The notes beneath the pieces are model-generated. The model was given only the letters and a program-made list of their open reading frames with translations, did no database searches and was not told where the DNA came from. From Seribacter sp963934295 (lineage in GTDB: Bacteria > Verrucomicrobiota > Verrucomicrobiia > Opitutales > Seribacteraceae): 64,000 bases of DNA. This document shows, piece after piece, positions 1-8,482 of this stretch; the stretch's first letter is position 1; every line of letters begins with the position of its first letter. Position numbers and translations under genes: made by a program. Where the stretch lies: the NCBI GenBank assembly GCA_963934295.1, contig CAWVXY010000005.1, positions 1 to 64,000 of the forward strand. The letters run 5' to 3'.

Positions 1-654
1 GTCGGCGGATACAGCAATTGCAGTATTAACAAGCACTGCACTTGCTCCCATTTCCATTGCCTCCGCTGCTTGGGAGGGAGCCCCTATTCCTGCATCAACA
101 ACAACAGGCACGGAAGCCTGTTCGATAATAATTCTTAAAAACTCACGACTTTCCAATCCTTGATTGCTACCTATGGGAGACCCAAGTGGCATGACGGCAG
201 CAGCTCCCGCATCTTCAAGCTTTTTACATAATACTGGATCTGCGTGACAATAAGGTAGAACAACGAAACCATCATTCACCAATTCTAATGTAGCCTCAAG
301 CGTTTCAATCGGGTCCGGCATTAAGTATTTAGGATCGGGATGGATCTCCAATTTTAACCAATTTGTGCCAAGGGCTTCTCTCGCCATTTTTGCCACAAAA
401 ACAGCTTCCTTTGCATCCCTAACACCCGAAGTGTTTGGCAAAATTTTTACAATCTCGGGATCTAAAAAATCTAAAATTGAATCTTGCTCACCTTTTGGGT
501 TTGCCCGTTTCATGGCAACGGTAACCATTTGGGAACCGCTTATATTGACGGATTCTTTTAACATTTCACCGGATTCAAACTTTCCGGTCCCCACAAACAA
601 TCTGGAATTGAATTTTTCTCCAGCTATTTCTAATTGCTTAAAATAATCATTCAT
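1..654 (-). CDS. thiG: Thiazole synthase ThiG (3' end outside window)
   Basis: ThiG condenses dehydroglycine, 1-deoxyxylulose 5-phosphate and the ThiS thiocarboxylate into the thiazole phosphate moiety of thiamin. The reading frame is open from an ATG at 652-654 to the window edge (218 codons) and starts MNDYFKQLEIAGEKF. Visible ThiG landmarks are LFVGTGKF near residue 20, VTVAMKRAN near 45, the LPNTSGVRDAKEA stretch, WLKLEIHPDP, VLPYCHADP and the VVVDAGIGAPSQAAEAMEMG phosphate-binding segment near the end. The ATG overlaps the thiE stop as ATGA, which implies translational coupling. The missing C-terminus is only a window effect. Last gene seen of the TPP-riboswitch operon. Confidence 0.95.
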   Translation of the reverse strand, partial: MNDYFKQLEIAGEKFNSRLFVGTGKFESGEMLKESVNISGSQMVTVAMKRANPKGEQDSILDFLDPEIVKILPNTSGVRDAKEAVFVAKMAREALGTNWLKLEIHPDPKYLMPDPIETLEATLELVNDGFVVLPYCHADPVLCKKLEDAGAAAVMPLGSPIGSNQGLESREFLRIIIEQASVPVVVDAGIGAPSQAAEAMEMGASAVLVNTAIAVSAD

Positions 655-1292
655 ATGGATACACAACTCACTTCGGCTATTTGATTAATAAATCGTTTTA
701 CATGGCCCCCATAAAGTTCGGCAGATGACAAACTCGAACAAACCGCTAATCCAGAGAGGTTAAAATCTGAAATCAAGCTACATTGATCCAAATCAATACC
801 ACCAATCAAAAAAACAGGAATAGGATTTAGGAAATCGACTATTCTCTTAATCTCTTCAGGAGTTAAAAAAGAATTTAAATCAAATTTTGTCTTTGAACTG
901 CGATAAGGTCCAAGACCAACATAATTGCTTAGCCCAAGTTGTTTAACAATCTTTGCCTCATCAAAATTGTGTACTGTCGATCCAATAATAGCTTGTTCAC
1001 CCAACACAGACCTAGCTTGGGAAACTGAACCATCCTGCTTGCCCAGATGAACCCCTGAAACATTACACCTATTTGCTAAATCTAAATAATCGTTAATGAT
1101 TAGAGTAACTTTATTTTCAAGTGCATACAAAGATGCAGTATTAACTTGTTCTAACAAATCATGTGCTGGTATTTTTTTTGAACGGATTTGAATGAACGTG
1201 GCTCCTTCTTCAATAAGAATACGAACCTGTTCATCATGAGTAATATTTGGCTTATCACTTGTCAGGCATAGCAAAGATGGAAAAGCTTTCAT
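651..1292 (-). CDS. thiE: Thiamine-phosphate synthase ThiE
   Basis: Couples HMP diphosphate and thiazole phosphate to thiamin phosphate in the cytosol. The protein is a TIM barrel of about 213 aa. It shows the family signatures FIQIRSKK (diphosphate/Mg site), LIINDYLDLA, GVHLGKQD, IIGSTVHN, YVGLGPYRSSKTK and FLIGGID. The open frame extends to an ATG at 1308-1310, but I start at the second ATG (1290-1292): the sequence GGAAGAGGTG lies 5-10 nt before it, one of the few clear Shine-Dalgarno motifs in the window, and the upstream gene stops 1 nt before it (TGAAATG). The adjacent paralog raises the question of which copy is the true synthase. This one keeps the better family motifs. Confidence 0.9.
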   Translation of the reverse strand: MKAFPSLLCLTSDKPNITHDEQVRILIEEGATFIQIRSKKIPAHDLLEQVNTASLYALENKVTLIINDYLDLANRCNVSGVHLGKQDGSVSQARSVLGEQAIIGSTVHNFDEAKIVKQLGLSNYVGLGPYRSSKTKFDLNSFLTPEEIKRIVDFLNPIPVFLIGGIDLDQCSLISDFNLSGLAVCSSLSSAELYGGHVKRFINQIAEVSCVSI

Positions 1293-1293
1293 T

Positions 1294-1923
1294 TCACTCA
1301 CCTCTTCCATTTAACATGAATTCTATGTCCATTTTCATAAATTCATTTAAAGCTCTCAATGGATCACGACTGCCCCAAATTGAGCCCAGCAGAGCGACAC
1401 CGTCAAAGCCAACTTCCGATAACCTTTTCATTTTCTTTCTGCGTATACCACCAAGGGCAAACACTTTTGGTTTTTTATTCTTTTTTTCTAATCTACCAGA
1501 TTTAAAAAATGAAAAAATTTCACTCAAAGAAATCTTGGGACTATATCCTTTCTTAGAAATCGAATGATAAACAGGTCCAAAGAATACATAGTCTAAGTTT
1601 TCATTAAAACTTTTTAATTCACTAAGCTTATGTAGTGAACGGCTTGAACTGCCCTTAACAGGTTGGATACTTTCAGTAGATGTATGGTGATAACCAGCAA
1701 GAGGAAATTGTTCCAACAATTGAGGTGCCCGATGGATCACAATTTTGGATAGGTTTTTTGGGGAAACTTGTTCTAAATACTCGCTAAGCTCATCAGTTGA
1801 GAAATTTGGTTTCCTTAAATGAAATCTTTGCAATCCGGCTTCAAAAAAATTTTCTAACATCTCAACTTCACCTTTCTTTTCTGAAGGAGGTGAGATTAAA
1901 ATTATGCTGGGTAGATCACTCAT
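1294..1923 (-). CDS. ThiE/TenI-family TIM-barrel protein, second paralog
   Basis: 209 aa, related to the adjacent ThiE but divergent. HLRKPNFS replaces the IQIR(S/D)K motif, and DYVFFGPVYHSISKKGY replaces the usual GLGPxxxTxTK. A glycine-rich phosphate site (VFALGGIRRKKM) and a second one (GFDGVALLGSIWG) are retained. TenI proteins are ThiE-fold thiazole tautomerases that act right after ThiG, so a TenI-like role is the best inference. A second thiamin-phosphate synthase is possible. Sits between thiS and thiE, with an ATGA overlap at its start (1920-1923). Confidence 0.75.
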   Translation of the reverse strand: MSDLPSIILISPPSEKKGEVEMLENFFEAGLQRFHLRKPNFSTDELSEYLEQVSPKNLSKIVIHRAPQLLEQFPLAGYHHTSTESIQPVKGSSSRSLHKLSELKSFNENLDYVFFGPVYHSISKKGYSPKISLSEIFSFFKSGRLEKKNKKPKVFALGGIRRKKMKRLSEVGFDGVALLGSIWGSRDPLRALNEFMKMDIEFMLNGRGE

Positions 1924-2123
1924 CCGCCCTGCGTTGCCTGAACAAGAATTAAGCGGTCTCCCTCATTTAAAGACTTTTGTTTAATTTCAGCAAAAGGCAC
2001 AACCTCTTCATTCAGGGCGATTGCCCAACCAGAAAATTCTTTCATCCCAATATCATTTAATAGCGAATGCAACGATGAACCGGCTGGGATTTCCTTACTG
2101 TCATCATTAACAAAAACTTTCAT
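1920..2123 (-). CDS. thiS: Sulfur carrier protein ThiS
   Basis: A 67-aa ubiquitin-fold sulfur carrier ending in Gly-Gly (VQATQGG). The terminal glycine is adenylated and converted to a thiocarboxylate that donates sulfur to ThiG. Size and the MKVFVNDDSKEIP beta-grasp start are typical. ATGA overlaps at both ends with thiC and the ThiE paralog indicate tight translational coupling. No thiF or thiO is visible in the window, so the adenylating enzyme must be encoded elsewhere. Confidence 0.93.
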   Translation of the reverse strand: MKVFVNDDSKEIPAGSSLHSLLNDIGMKEFSGWAIALNEEVVPFAEIKQKSLNEGDRLILVQATQGG

Positions 2124-4051
2124 TTTTTGTCAGCATTAGTGTAAATTTCAGCTCCTGAATCTAGAAATTCTTTCGACTTTTCTGCAAGCCCGTGCTCGAT
2201 CGCAGATTCATCACTGTCTAGTCCCTGTTCCCTAGCATACTGACGAACATCTTCACTGATTTTCATAGAACAGAAATGAGGTCCGCACATGGAGCAAAAA
2301 TGTGCAGTCTTTGCATTGTCTTGCGGCAAGGTTTGATCATGAAATTCTCGTGCTTTTTCTGGATCCAAGGATAAATTAAACTGATCTTCCCACCTGAATT
2401 CAAATCTTGCCTTGGATAAGGCATTATCCCTAAATTGGGCCGCAGGGTGACCTTTAGCCAAATCAGCTGCATGTGCAGCAAGCTTGTAAGTAATCACTCC
2501 CTCTCGAACATCTTCTCGGTCAGGCAATCCTAGGTGTTCCTTCGGAGTAACATAGCAAAGCATAGCACAACCGTACCAACCAATCATAGCAGCCCCAATT
2601 CCACTGGTAATATGATCATAACCAGGAGCAACATCTGTGGTTAATGGACCAAGTGTGTAAAAAGGAGCTTCGTGACACCAGTCTAACTGTTTATCCATAT
2701 TTTCCTTGATCATATGCATCGGAACATGACCAGGACCTTCGTTCATAACTTGAACGCCATATTCCCAAGCTCTTGTTGTCAGTTCACCTTGAGTCTTCAA
2801 TTCAGCAAATTGAGCCTCATCATTAGCGTCCGCAATTGATCCAGGGCGAAGTCCATCGCCAATAGAAAAAGAGACATCGTAAGCAGCCATAATTTCACAA
2901 ATTTCATCCCACTTCTCATAAAGAAAATTTTCTTTGTGATGAGCGAGGCACCATTTTGCCATAATAGATCCGCCTCGACTGACTATACCAGTCATTCTCT
3001 TACTGGTCATTGGGACATAACGCAAAAGAACTCCAGCATGAATTGTAAAATAATCGACACCTTGTTCAGCTTGTTCGATAAGGGTGTCCTTAAAAACATC
3101 CCAAGTTAAATCTTCAGGCTTACCCCTTACTTTTTCTAGTGCTTGATAAATAGGAACTGTGCCAACAGGAACCGGACAATTTCGAATAATCCACTCCCTC
3201 GTACGATGAATATTTTTTCCTGTGGATAAATCCATTAATGTATCAGCACCCCACTTTGTAGCCCAGCGCATTTTTTCAACTTCCTCCTCGATCGAAGATG
3301 CAACAGCGGAGTTTCCAATATTAGCGTTAATTTTAACAAGAAAATTGCGACCAATAGCCATTGGCTCAAGTTCCGGGTGGTTAATATTTGCCGGGATGAT
3401 AGCACGTCCGCGTGCAACTTCACTCCGGACAAATTCGGGAGTGATCTCAGAGGGAATTGATGCTCCAAAAGATTCCCCATCATGTTGATGATTCAGTGAA
3501 TTTCTAACCGCTTCGGGCGAGGTTTTAAGATTCTCTGCGAGCGACTGGAGTTTCATGTTTTCCCGAATTGCAATAAACTCCATTTCGGGTGTTACGATAC
3601 CCTTTCTTGCATATTCTAATTGCGTAACGGTTTTGCCTGGCTTAGCACAAAGAATAATCCGGTTAGAAAGATCAAAATCAGGAAGTTCTTTGCTTTTTTC
3701 ATCAGAACGATCGGCATGTTTTCCAGACAAATAGCCATTATCCATGGGTTGACTGGTTCTCCCTTCAATATTTTCAGTATCTCCACGGTTATTTATCCAA
3801 TCCGAGCGAAGGGCTGGTAATCCTAAGGTAGAATCTTTATGAAAATCAGGGTCTCCCCATGCTCCTGAGGTATCGTATACACGAATAGGTCTATTTTCTT
3901 CTGTTCCTCCTTCTGGCAAATTACTTGGCGATTGAGAAATCTCTCTCATGGGAACGAATACACCTGAATTTTCTCCTTTGATGTAAACTTTTCGTGAATG
4001 AGCAAAAGAACTATGTTCAGCGTCTGTATTAGATTGTACTTTTTTTATCAT
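2120..4051 (-). CDS. thiC: Phosphomethylpyrimidine synthase ThiC
   Basis: Radical-SAM enzyme that rearranges aminoimidazole ribotide to HMP phosphate. At 643 aa it has the long bacterial form with an N-terminal extension (VRVYDTSGAWGDP near residue 60). The C-terminal iron-sulfur motif CSMCGPHFC (C-x2-C-x4-C) is intact near residue 590. Other conserved blocks include PANINHPELEPMAIG, ADTLMDLSTG, RTREWIIRNCPVPVGTVP and NEGPGHVPMHMI. First gene of the operon, 50 nt downstream of the TPP riboswitch, so expression should fall when TPP is plentiful. No Shine-Dalgarno motif is visible before its ATG. Confidence 0.97.
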   Translation of the reverse strand: MIKKVQSNTDAEHSSFAHSRKVYIKGENSGVFVPMREISQSPSNLPEGGTEENRPIRVYDTSGAWGDPDFHKDSTLGLPALRSDWINNRGDTENIEGRTSQPMDNGYLSGKHADRSDEKSKELPDFDLSNRIILCAKPGKTVTQLEYARKGIVTPEMEFIAIRENMKLQSLAENLKTSPEAVRNSLNHQHDGESFGASIPSEITPEFVRSEVARGRAIIPANINHPELEPMAIGRNFLVKINANIGNSAVASSIEEEVEKMRWATKWGADTLMDLSTGKNIHRTREWIIRNCPVPVGTVPIYQALEKVRGKPEDLTWDVFKDTLIEQAEQGVDYFTIHAGVLLRYVPMTSKRMTGIVSRGGSIMAKWCLAHHKENFLYEKWDEICEIMAAYDVSFSIGDGLRPGSIADANDEAQFAELKTQGELTTRAWEYGVQVMNEGPGHVPMHMIKENMDKQLDWCHEAPFYTLGPLTTDVAPGYDHITSGIGAAMIGWYGCAMLCYVTPKEHLGLPDREDVREGVITYKLAAHAADLAKGHPAAQFRDNALSKARFEFRWEDQFNLSLDPEKAREFHDQTLPQDNAKTAHFCSMCGPHFCSMKISEDVRQYAREQGLDSDESAIEHGLAEKSKEFLDSGAEIYTNADKK

Positions 4052-4100
4052 GGCATTTAAATTTTATGGCCAGAGATTGCTAAACACAAAGTGTCAAGTT

Positions 4101-4188
4101 TTCCCTACGGCGTATGGGTTCGCATCAGGTTCTAAGGGTCGCTTGCGGGTCGAACAAGCCTCTCAGTCCTACGCCAAAGGACTCCCCT
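4101..4188 (-). promoter_or_regulatory. TPP riboswitch (THI box)
   Basis: Read on the minus strand, the segment has the THI-box hallmarks in order: a GGGGAGTCC 5' strand near 4187, CTGAGA near 4160-4165 (pyrimidine-sensing J3/2 loop), ACCCTTAGAACCTGATG near 4122-4138 (pyrophosphate-sensing helix region) and a closing CGTAGGGAA at 4101-4109. It lies directly upstream of thiC. The 50 nt between aptamer and thiC contain an imperfect inverted repeat, TGGCCAT...ATGCCA, that overlaps the thiC ATG. This would suit translational control by start-codon occlusion; no U-tract terminator is obvious. Aptamer call is secure; the expression platform is inference. Confidence 0.95.
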
Positions 4189-4201
4189 AAACAAATATTA
4201 A

Positions 4202-4231
4202 TTTATCTCGCGATTCTTTAAACGCAATCAA
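4202..4231 (-). promoter_or_regulatory. Candidate sigma-70 promoter of the thi operon
   Basis: On the minus strand TTGATT (4226-4231) and GATAAA (4202-4207) are separated by 18 nt. The -10-like box ends 14 nt upstream of the aptamer, as expected for a riboswitch leader. Each hexamer matches four of six consensus positions. In AT-rich DNA this is only suggestive. Confidence 0.35.
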
Positions 4232-4283
4232 AAGAATTTAAATTAATTTTAACACCTACAACTCAGTGCTCGTTAACAAACCT

Positions 4284-5807
4284 TTATTTTAATGGAATCA
4301 AGCTCGAACCAATCAAGCAAATAATTAATCCCAGAAGAGAAATTGCGGTTAGTAAAACAGTCCATGTTCGCAAGGTTTCTTTTTCGGTAAAGCCACTCAA
4401 TCTCTGAACTACCCAAAAACCGCTATCATTCATCCATGATAAAGTGATAGAACCAAAGCCAATAGCTAAAAATATATACAATGCATGGTACGGAAGCTCA
4501 CTACCATTACTCAATACTGCAGACATTAAACCTACTCCCGTGATCATAGCAACTGTAGCGGATCCCTGAGCAATCCGAATAATTGCAGTAACTGTCCAAG
4601 CTAGCAAAACATAGGAAATGTTAAAATCATATGAAAGATTTTCAATGGATTGCCCTACTCCGCTTAATCTTATCATACCACCAAAAGCACCTCCTGCTCC
4701 TGTAATTAAAATAATCGTACCAGCGGTCAATAGTGGTTCTTCCAAATGCTTGGATAAAAAGCTTGTTACAGTCATTTGTTCCTTTAAACGATCCTTAAGT
4801 GACTCCTGTATCAAAATATATACCGAAGAAATTGCAGCCAAAGACATAGCTATGTTTGGCTCCCCCAAAAAAGATAATAAGGAGAAGCAAAAATTACTAG
4901 AACGAGGACTAACAAATCCTAAGTTTACTCCCTGTGAATCTAAAACCCTTAGAACTGATGTAGTAGCTATAAGAACAACGGGTAAAATAATAGGCAAAAA
5001 AGATAAAAAAATGGATGGAAGCTCTTCGTCGGATTTCTTTACAATAATCTCTAAACTCTTCTTGGAGGAACCGGCAACTGCCCTCATAGGGAATTCAAAT
5101 TTATTATCAAACCACTTAGCCATAAACAAAACTAAAAAAGCAGGTAAAATACTGGCAACTAATCCTCCAATTAATGCATACCCCATCTCGAGACCCAGTC
5201 CATCTGCAATCATCAAAGGGCCCGGAGTGGGAATAACCATGGAGTGCGTAATGGCACCCGCTCCGGCCATTGCCATCACATAAAATAAATATTTACCTCC
5301 AGTCCGAACTGCCATTGCTCGAGCCAAAGGGATCAACAAGAAGAAAACTGTGTCGAAAAATACAGGAATAGACAAAAGAAAGCCACTTATCAAAAGAACA
5401 AAACCCGCCCTTTTAAACCCAAAAACGGAAAGCAGAAAACGGACGATCCTATCCGCAGCACCACTCTTCAACATGCATGTTCCAACAATTGCGGCAAGTG
5501 CGATGATAAGCCCAATACCACCCGCGGTATTTCCAAATCCAAGAAGAGACCATTTAACCGCCAATACAAAATCAAGTTGGCTTGATTGAGGCAGGTCAAC
5601 TCTACTATGAAAGAGCCCTTTATTTTCGGCTGTAATTTCAGGTAACGGACAAGAAAGTAAACCAACCATTACCGAAGCGAGCATGAGTGTTAAAAATGGA
5701 TGAAGTCTTAATTTTGTAATTCCAACAACAACCCAGGCAACACTCAACAGCAGAACCAATAAAGGCCAGTTCGAAGGTTCATTGGAAGCTAAACAATTTA
5801 ACATCAT
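4284..5807 (-). CDS. GntP-family gluconate/organic acid permease
   Basis: 507-aa inner-membrane transporter with about 12-14 hydrophobic segments spread over its length. GntP-family features visible are the N-terminal VAWVVVGITKLRLHPFLTLM segment, a central PTPGPLMIADGLG loop, GAGGAFGGMI, RIAQGSATVAMITG near residue 400 and SWMNDSGFWVV near 455. The family imports gluconate or related hydroxy acids with protons. The substrate cannot be read from sequence. It stands alone between the riboswitch and dprA, with no sugar-acid catabolic genes beside it. The start could be the second Met. Confidence 0.88.
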   Translation of the reverse strand: MMLNCLASNEPSNWPLLVLLLSVAWVVVGITKLRLHPFLTLMLASVMVGLLSCPLPEITAENKGLFHSRVDLPQSSQLDFVLAVKWSLLGFGNTAGGIGLIIALAAIVGTCMLKSGAADRIVRFLLSVFGFKRAGFVLLISGFLLSIPVFFDTVFFLLIPLARAMAVRTGGKYLFYVMAMAGAGAITHSMVIPTPGPLMIADGLGLEMGYALIGGLVASILPAFLVLFMAKWFDNKFEFPMRAVAGSSKKSLEIIVKKSDEELPSIFLSFLPIILPVVLIATTSVLRVLDSQGVNLGFVSPRSSNFCFSLLSFLGEPNIAMSLAAISSVYILIQESLKDRLKEQMTVTSFLSKHLEEPLLTAGTIILITGAGGAFGGMIRLSGVGQSIENLSYDFNISYVLLAWTVTAIIRIAQGSATVAMITGVGLMSAVLSNGSELPYHALYIFLAIGFGSITLSWMNDSGFWVVQRLSGFTEKETLRTWTVLLTAISLLGLIICLIGSSLIPLK

Positions 5808-5903
5808 AATTTCAAAAATTTGTATCTCCTACACCATCGATTATTAAATTTAAAATCAAGCGGTAAACTTAGAATAAATATAAAATAAATACTCAGTTCA
5901 TTA

Positions 5904-7019
5904 CTAGATTACTTCGTATTTCCCACTGGGATACTTCTTAACCACACGACTCAACTCCAAAAGTGTTAATGCGGACATTGTTTCAGGCATGCCAAGAGAG
6001 GTTCTTTTACTCAATTCATCAAGTGTAAGTTGATCTCCTTCCTTGAGTTCATTAATTACTAAATTCTCACTTTCACTAAGTTTGCTTCGACTTTCAGAAT
6101 CTACAATTTCTCCTTCTATTGGATCGGTGAAATTGAGTAAATACTGATCTTCTTTCATATAAGGTCTAAGGTCATCAATAATATCATTAGCCGAACAAAC
6201 CAGGGTCGCTCCTTCACGAATAATTTTATGACACCCAGCGGAACTTGGTTGATCTATGCGCCCAGGCACAGCAAAAACAGTTCGCCCTTGATCGGCGGCA
6301 AATTGTGCTGTGATCAAGCTGCCTCCAGACGCGGCCGACTCAATTACTAAAACTGCTTGCGAGACACCAGATACAAGCCTATTGCGCATTGGAAAAGTTC
6401 GGCGATCTGCCCTTCTCCCAAAAGGGAATTCTGAAATAACCGCACCATTCTCAATGATGCGTTGATATAGATTAATATTTTCGGGAGGATAGACAATATC
6501 AAGTCCACTTCCTAAAAAGGCAATAGTTGGACCACCAGCATCAAGAGCACCTTCGTGTGCAGCCGAATCAATCCCCCGAGCCATACCACTTACAATACAA
6601 AATCCAGCTTGTGTAAGTTTTTGAGCCATAATCCGGGCTTGCTTCAGTCCGTACATTGTCGGGTTTCGCGTGCCAACAATTGCTACAAATGGACGCTTTG
6701 GAATTTGACCCGCCACATAAAGACCAATGGGGGGATCATAAATCTCCAAAAGCATATCAGGTAATTCCGTTTGAATTAAAAAACTAGCATTTCTTTTTTC
6801 AATCTTCTTTTTTTCAGCAATGAGCCATTCTTCATTTTTTAATTCCTTTAATGACTCACATATCTTCTCTCCAACCCCTTTAATTTTTAATAAATCGGAT
6901 CTATTTGCTTTAAAAATAGCAACAGGATCAAAATTAAAAAATTCTAATAAATTTTTTGCTGAGATGGGTCCTATTTTAGATAACCCGTTTAATAATAGAA
7001 ATGCATCTCTATTGTTCAT
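5904..7019 (-). CDS. dprA: DNA processing protein DprA
   Basis: DprA loads RecA on incoming single-stranded DNA during natural transformation. Length 371 aa. The N-terminal helix-hairpin-helix region (KIGPISAKNLLEFF, IKGVGEKICE) is followed by the Rossmann-type DNA-binding core: AIVGTRNPTMYGLKQA near residue 110, SGMARGIDSAAHEGAL, AFLGSGLDIVYPPEN, RNRLVSGVS and ASGGSLITAQFAADQGR. A C-terminal winged helix (ELKEGDQLTLDELSKRTSL) ends in a basic YPSGKYEV. Family length and motifs are complete. No other competence gene is in the window. Confidence 0.95.
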   Translation of the reverse strand: MNNRDAFLLLNGLSKIGPISAKNLLEFFNFDPVAIFKANRSDLLKIKGVGEKICESLKELKNEEWLIAEKKKIEKRNASFLIQTELPDMLLEIYDPPIGLYVAGQIPKRPFVAIVGTRNPTMYGLKQARIMAQKLTQAGFCIVSGMARGIDSAAHEGALDAGGPTIAFLGSGLDIVYPPENINLYQRIIENGAVISEFPFGRRADRRTFPMRNRLVSGVSQAVLVIESAASGGSLITAQFAADQGRTVFAVPGRIDQPSSAGCHKIIREGATLVCSANDIIDDLRPYMKEDQYLLNFTDPIEGEIVDSESRSKLSESENLVINELKEGDQLTLDELSKRTSLGMPETMSALTLLELSRVVKKYPSGKYEVI

Positions 7020-7108
7020 AAATGGTAAAAGAATAAATCAATTCTTTTACTATAGGCTCTATAAAAATAAAGGAAAGGTAAACTTTCCCGGATGCTTATA
7101 ATCGAAAT

Positions 7109-7372
7109 CTACCTATTAAAACTATGCTCTCTCAAAATATTAACCCGTGATGGATGCCTAAGTTTCCGCAATGCCTGAGCTTCAATCTGCCTAACTCTTT
7201 CTCTTGAAACGCCCATTATTTCTCCTATTTGCTCTAAGGTTAAAGTACGACCAGGGCAAAATTTAGAAACCCAACAACAAGCTTTTCTTAACTTTTCATC
7301 GGTTGTACCATTGAATATAGGTATTTCAATTTCTTCAATTTTAAATTTGCTCACCCCATAATATAGCACCAA
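7109..7372 (-). CDS. Free-standing sigma-70 region 4 helix-turn-helix protein
   Basis: Only about 80-87 aa. Residues 44-76 (LTLEQIGEIMGVSRERVRQI and EAQALRKLRHPSR) are nearly identical to region 4.2 of housekeeping sigma factors, which recognises the -35 box. Regions 1-3, including the core-polymerase-binding region 2, are absent. The N-terminal half (DEKLRKACCWVSKFCPGRT) loosely resembles region 4.1. It could act as an anti-sigma-like competitor, an accessory transcription factor or an adaptor bound by the beta flap. The start is uncertain: the longest frame begins at a TTG (7370-7372), with a GTG at 7352-7354 as a shorter option. 48 nt upstream is the end of the PseI-like gene. Confidence 0.65.
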   Translation of the reverse strand: MVLYYGVSKFKIEEIEIPIFNGTTDEKLRKACCWVSKFCPGRTLTLEQIGEIMGVSRERVRQIEAQALRKLRHPSRVNILREHSFNR

Positions 7373-7419
7373 TTGTGATTCTATACCAAGAGTAAGGGAA
7401 AAATTAGATCCCTAAAGCA

Positions 7420-8463
7420 TTATTCAGTAAAATCGTTTAAAGATAAAGGATACCCCACCTGCATATCTTTCTTTGCCCTACAACCAAGAGCGTGCTTCCA
7501 TAAGCTCGGACATAATCCATCGCCAGGGCGTGCAACTCTTATATTATTCGTTGTAAGCATCTCGCCTTTTTTGATAATAGATGAAACAAGGATGGATCGT
7601 TTAAAATTAGCACCCTTTAATTCTTTTTTTAAATTATAAAATCGGGAATCTCCCATCGCAAGATGTGCTATTTTAACTTCATCAACTAAATTTTTGAATT
7701 CATTAGGGAGCATAGAAAAAGCACCATCGATTGAGTTATCATTCCTATCTAAAGTAAAATGTTTCTCAATTACCCTAGCACCAAGAGCAGTAGATGAAAC
7801 CGCAATGGTATGTCCTGGCGAATGATCAGACAGACCAACAAAGTCTCCGTATCGTTTTTTTAATTCTAACATAGACGCTAAATTAAAATCTCGGGCATGA
7901 GCCGGGTACTCACTTACACAATGCAAAAGAACAACTTGGGGACACCCAGATGCTTTCAGAGTCTCAAGGGCTCGATCAATTTCATCAATGCTAGATACTC
8001 CCACGCTGGCAAAGACCATTTTCTTGGTCTCACCAATTTTTTCCAATAATGGAAAATGATTTAACTCAAAAGATGCAACTTTATGGATAATCGGATCTAG
8101 TGTAGATTCCAAAAACCCAACGGCAGATTCGTCAAATGGAGAACTAAATAAAAAAGACCCTAATTCTTTGGCTCTATCTGCAAGCGGTTTATGCCATTCC
8201 CAAGGAGTCATGGCATCTTGATACAAGTCGTGTAAATAACGACCTTTCCACAACCCGGAATTCAAGAGGAATCGATCTTCTCTACTTTCTACCGTTATGG
8301 TTTCAGGTTTATAAGTTTGGAGCTTTACTGCATCTGCACCCGATTCAATTGCAGAGTCAACAAGGCAAAAAGCTTTACTCAAATCCCCCCCATGATTACC
8401 TGACAACTCGGCAACGATAAGAGGTGGATTCTTAGGATCAGAAATTCTTTTTAGAATATCCAT
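7420..8463 (-). CDS. pseI: Pseudaminic/sialic acid synthase family (PseI/NeuB)
   Basis: Condenses phosphoenolpyruvate with a 6-carbon amino sugar to a 9-carbon nonulosonic acid. The TIM-barrel NeuB domain shows LIVAELSGNHGGD, GADAVKLQTYKPETIT, PWEWHKPL, LFSSPFDESAV, KVASFELNHFPLL, LLHCVSEYPA and VGLSDHSPGHTIAVSS. A C-terminal SAF/antifreeze-like domain (VSSIIKKGEMLTTNNIRV...RPGDGL) follows. TPWEWHKPL and FSSPFDESAV favour PseI over NeuB. The frame is open to 8514, but that start overlaps pseB and adds a non-family tail. The ATG at 8461-8463 (MDILKRIS) is 19 nt after the pseB stop and fits the family. Confidence 0.88.
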   Translation of the reverse strand: MDILKRISDPKNPPLIVAELSGNHGGDLSKAFCLVDSAIESGADAVKLQTYKPETITVESREDRFLLNSGLWKGRYLHDLYQDAMTPWEWHKPLADRAKELGSFLFSSPFDESAVGFLESTLDPIIHKVASFELNHFPLLEKIGETKKMVFASVGVSSIDEIDRALETLKASGCPQVVLLHCVSEYPAHARDFNLASMLELKKRYGDFVGLSDHSPGHTIAVSSTALGARVIEKHFTLDRNDNSIDGAFSMLPNEFKNLVDEVKIAHLAMGDSRFYNLKKELKGANFKRSILVSSIIKKGEMLTTNNIRVARPGDGLCPSLWKHALGCRAKKDMQVGYPLSLNDFTE

Positions 8464-8482
8464 CGCAAAAGATGGAACAAAA

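Noticed and set aside
7385..7415. Short inverted repeat AGGGA...TCCCT between the PseI-like gene and the sigma-4 gene
   Set aside because: Only 5 bp of stem with a long AT-rich loop and no following T-run; too weak for a terminator.
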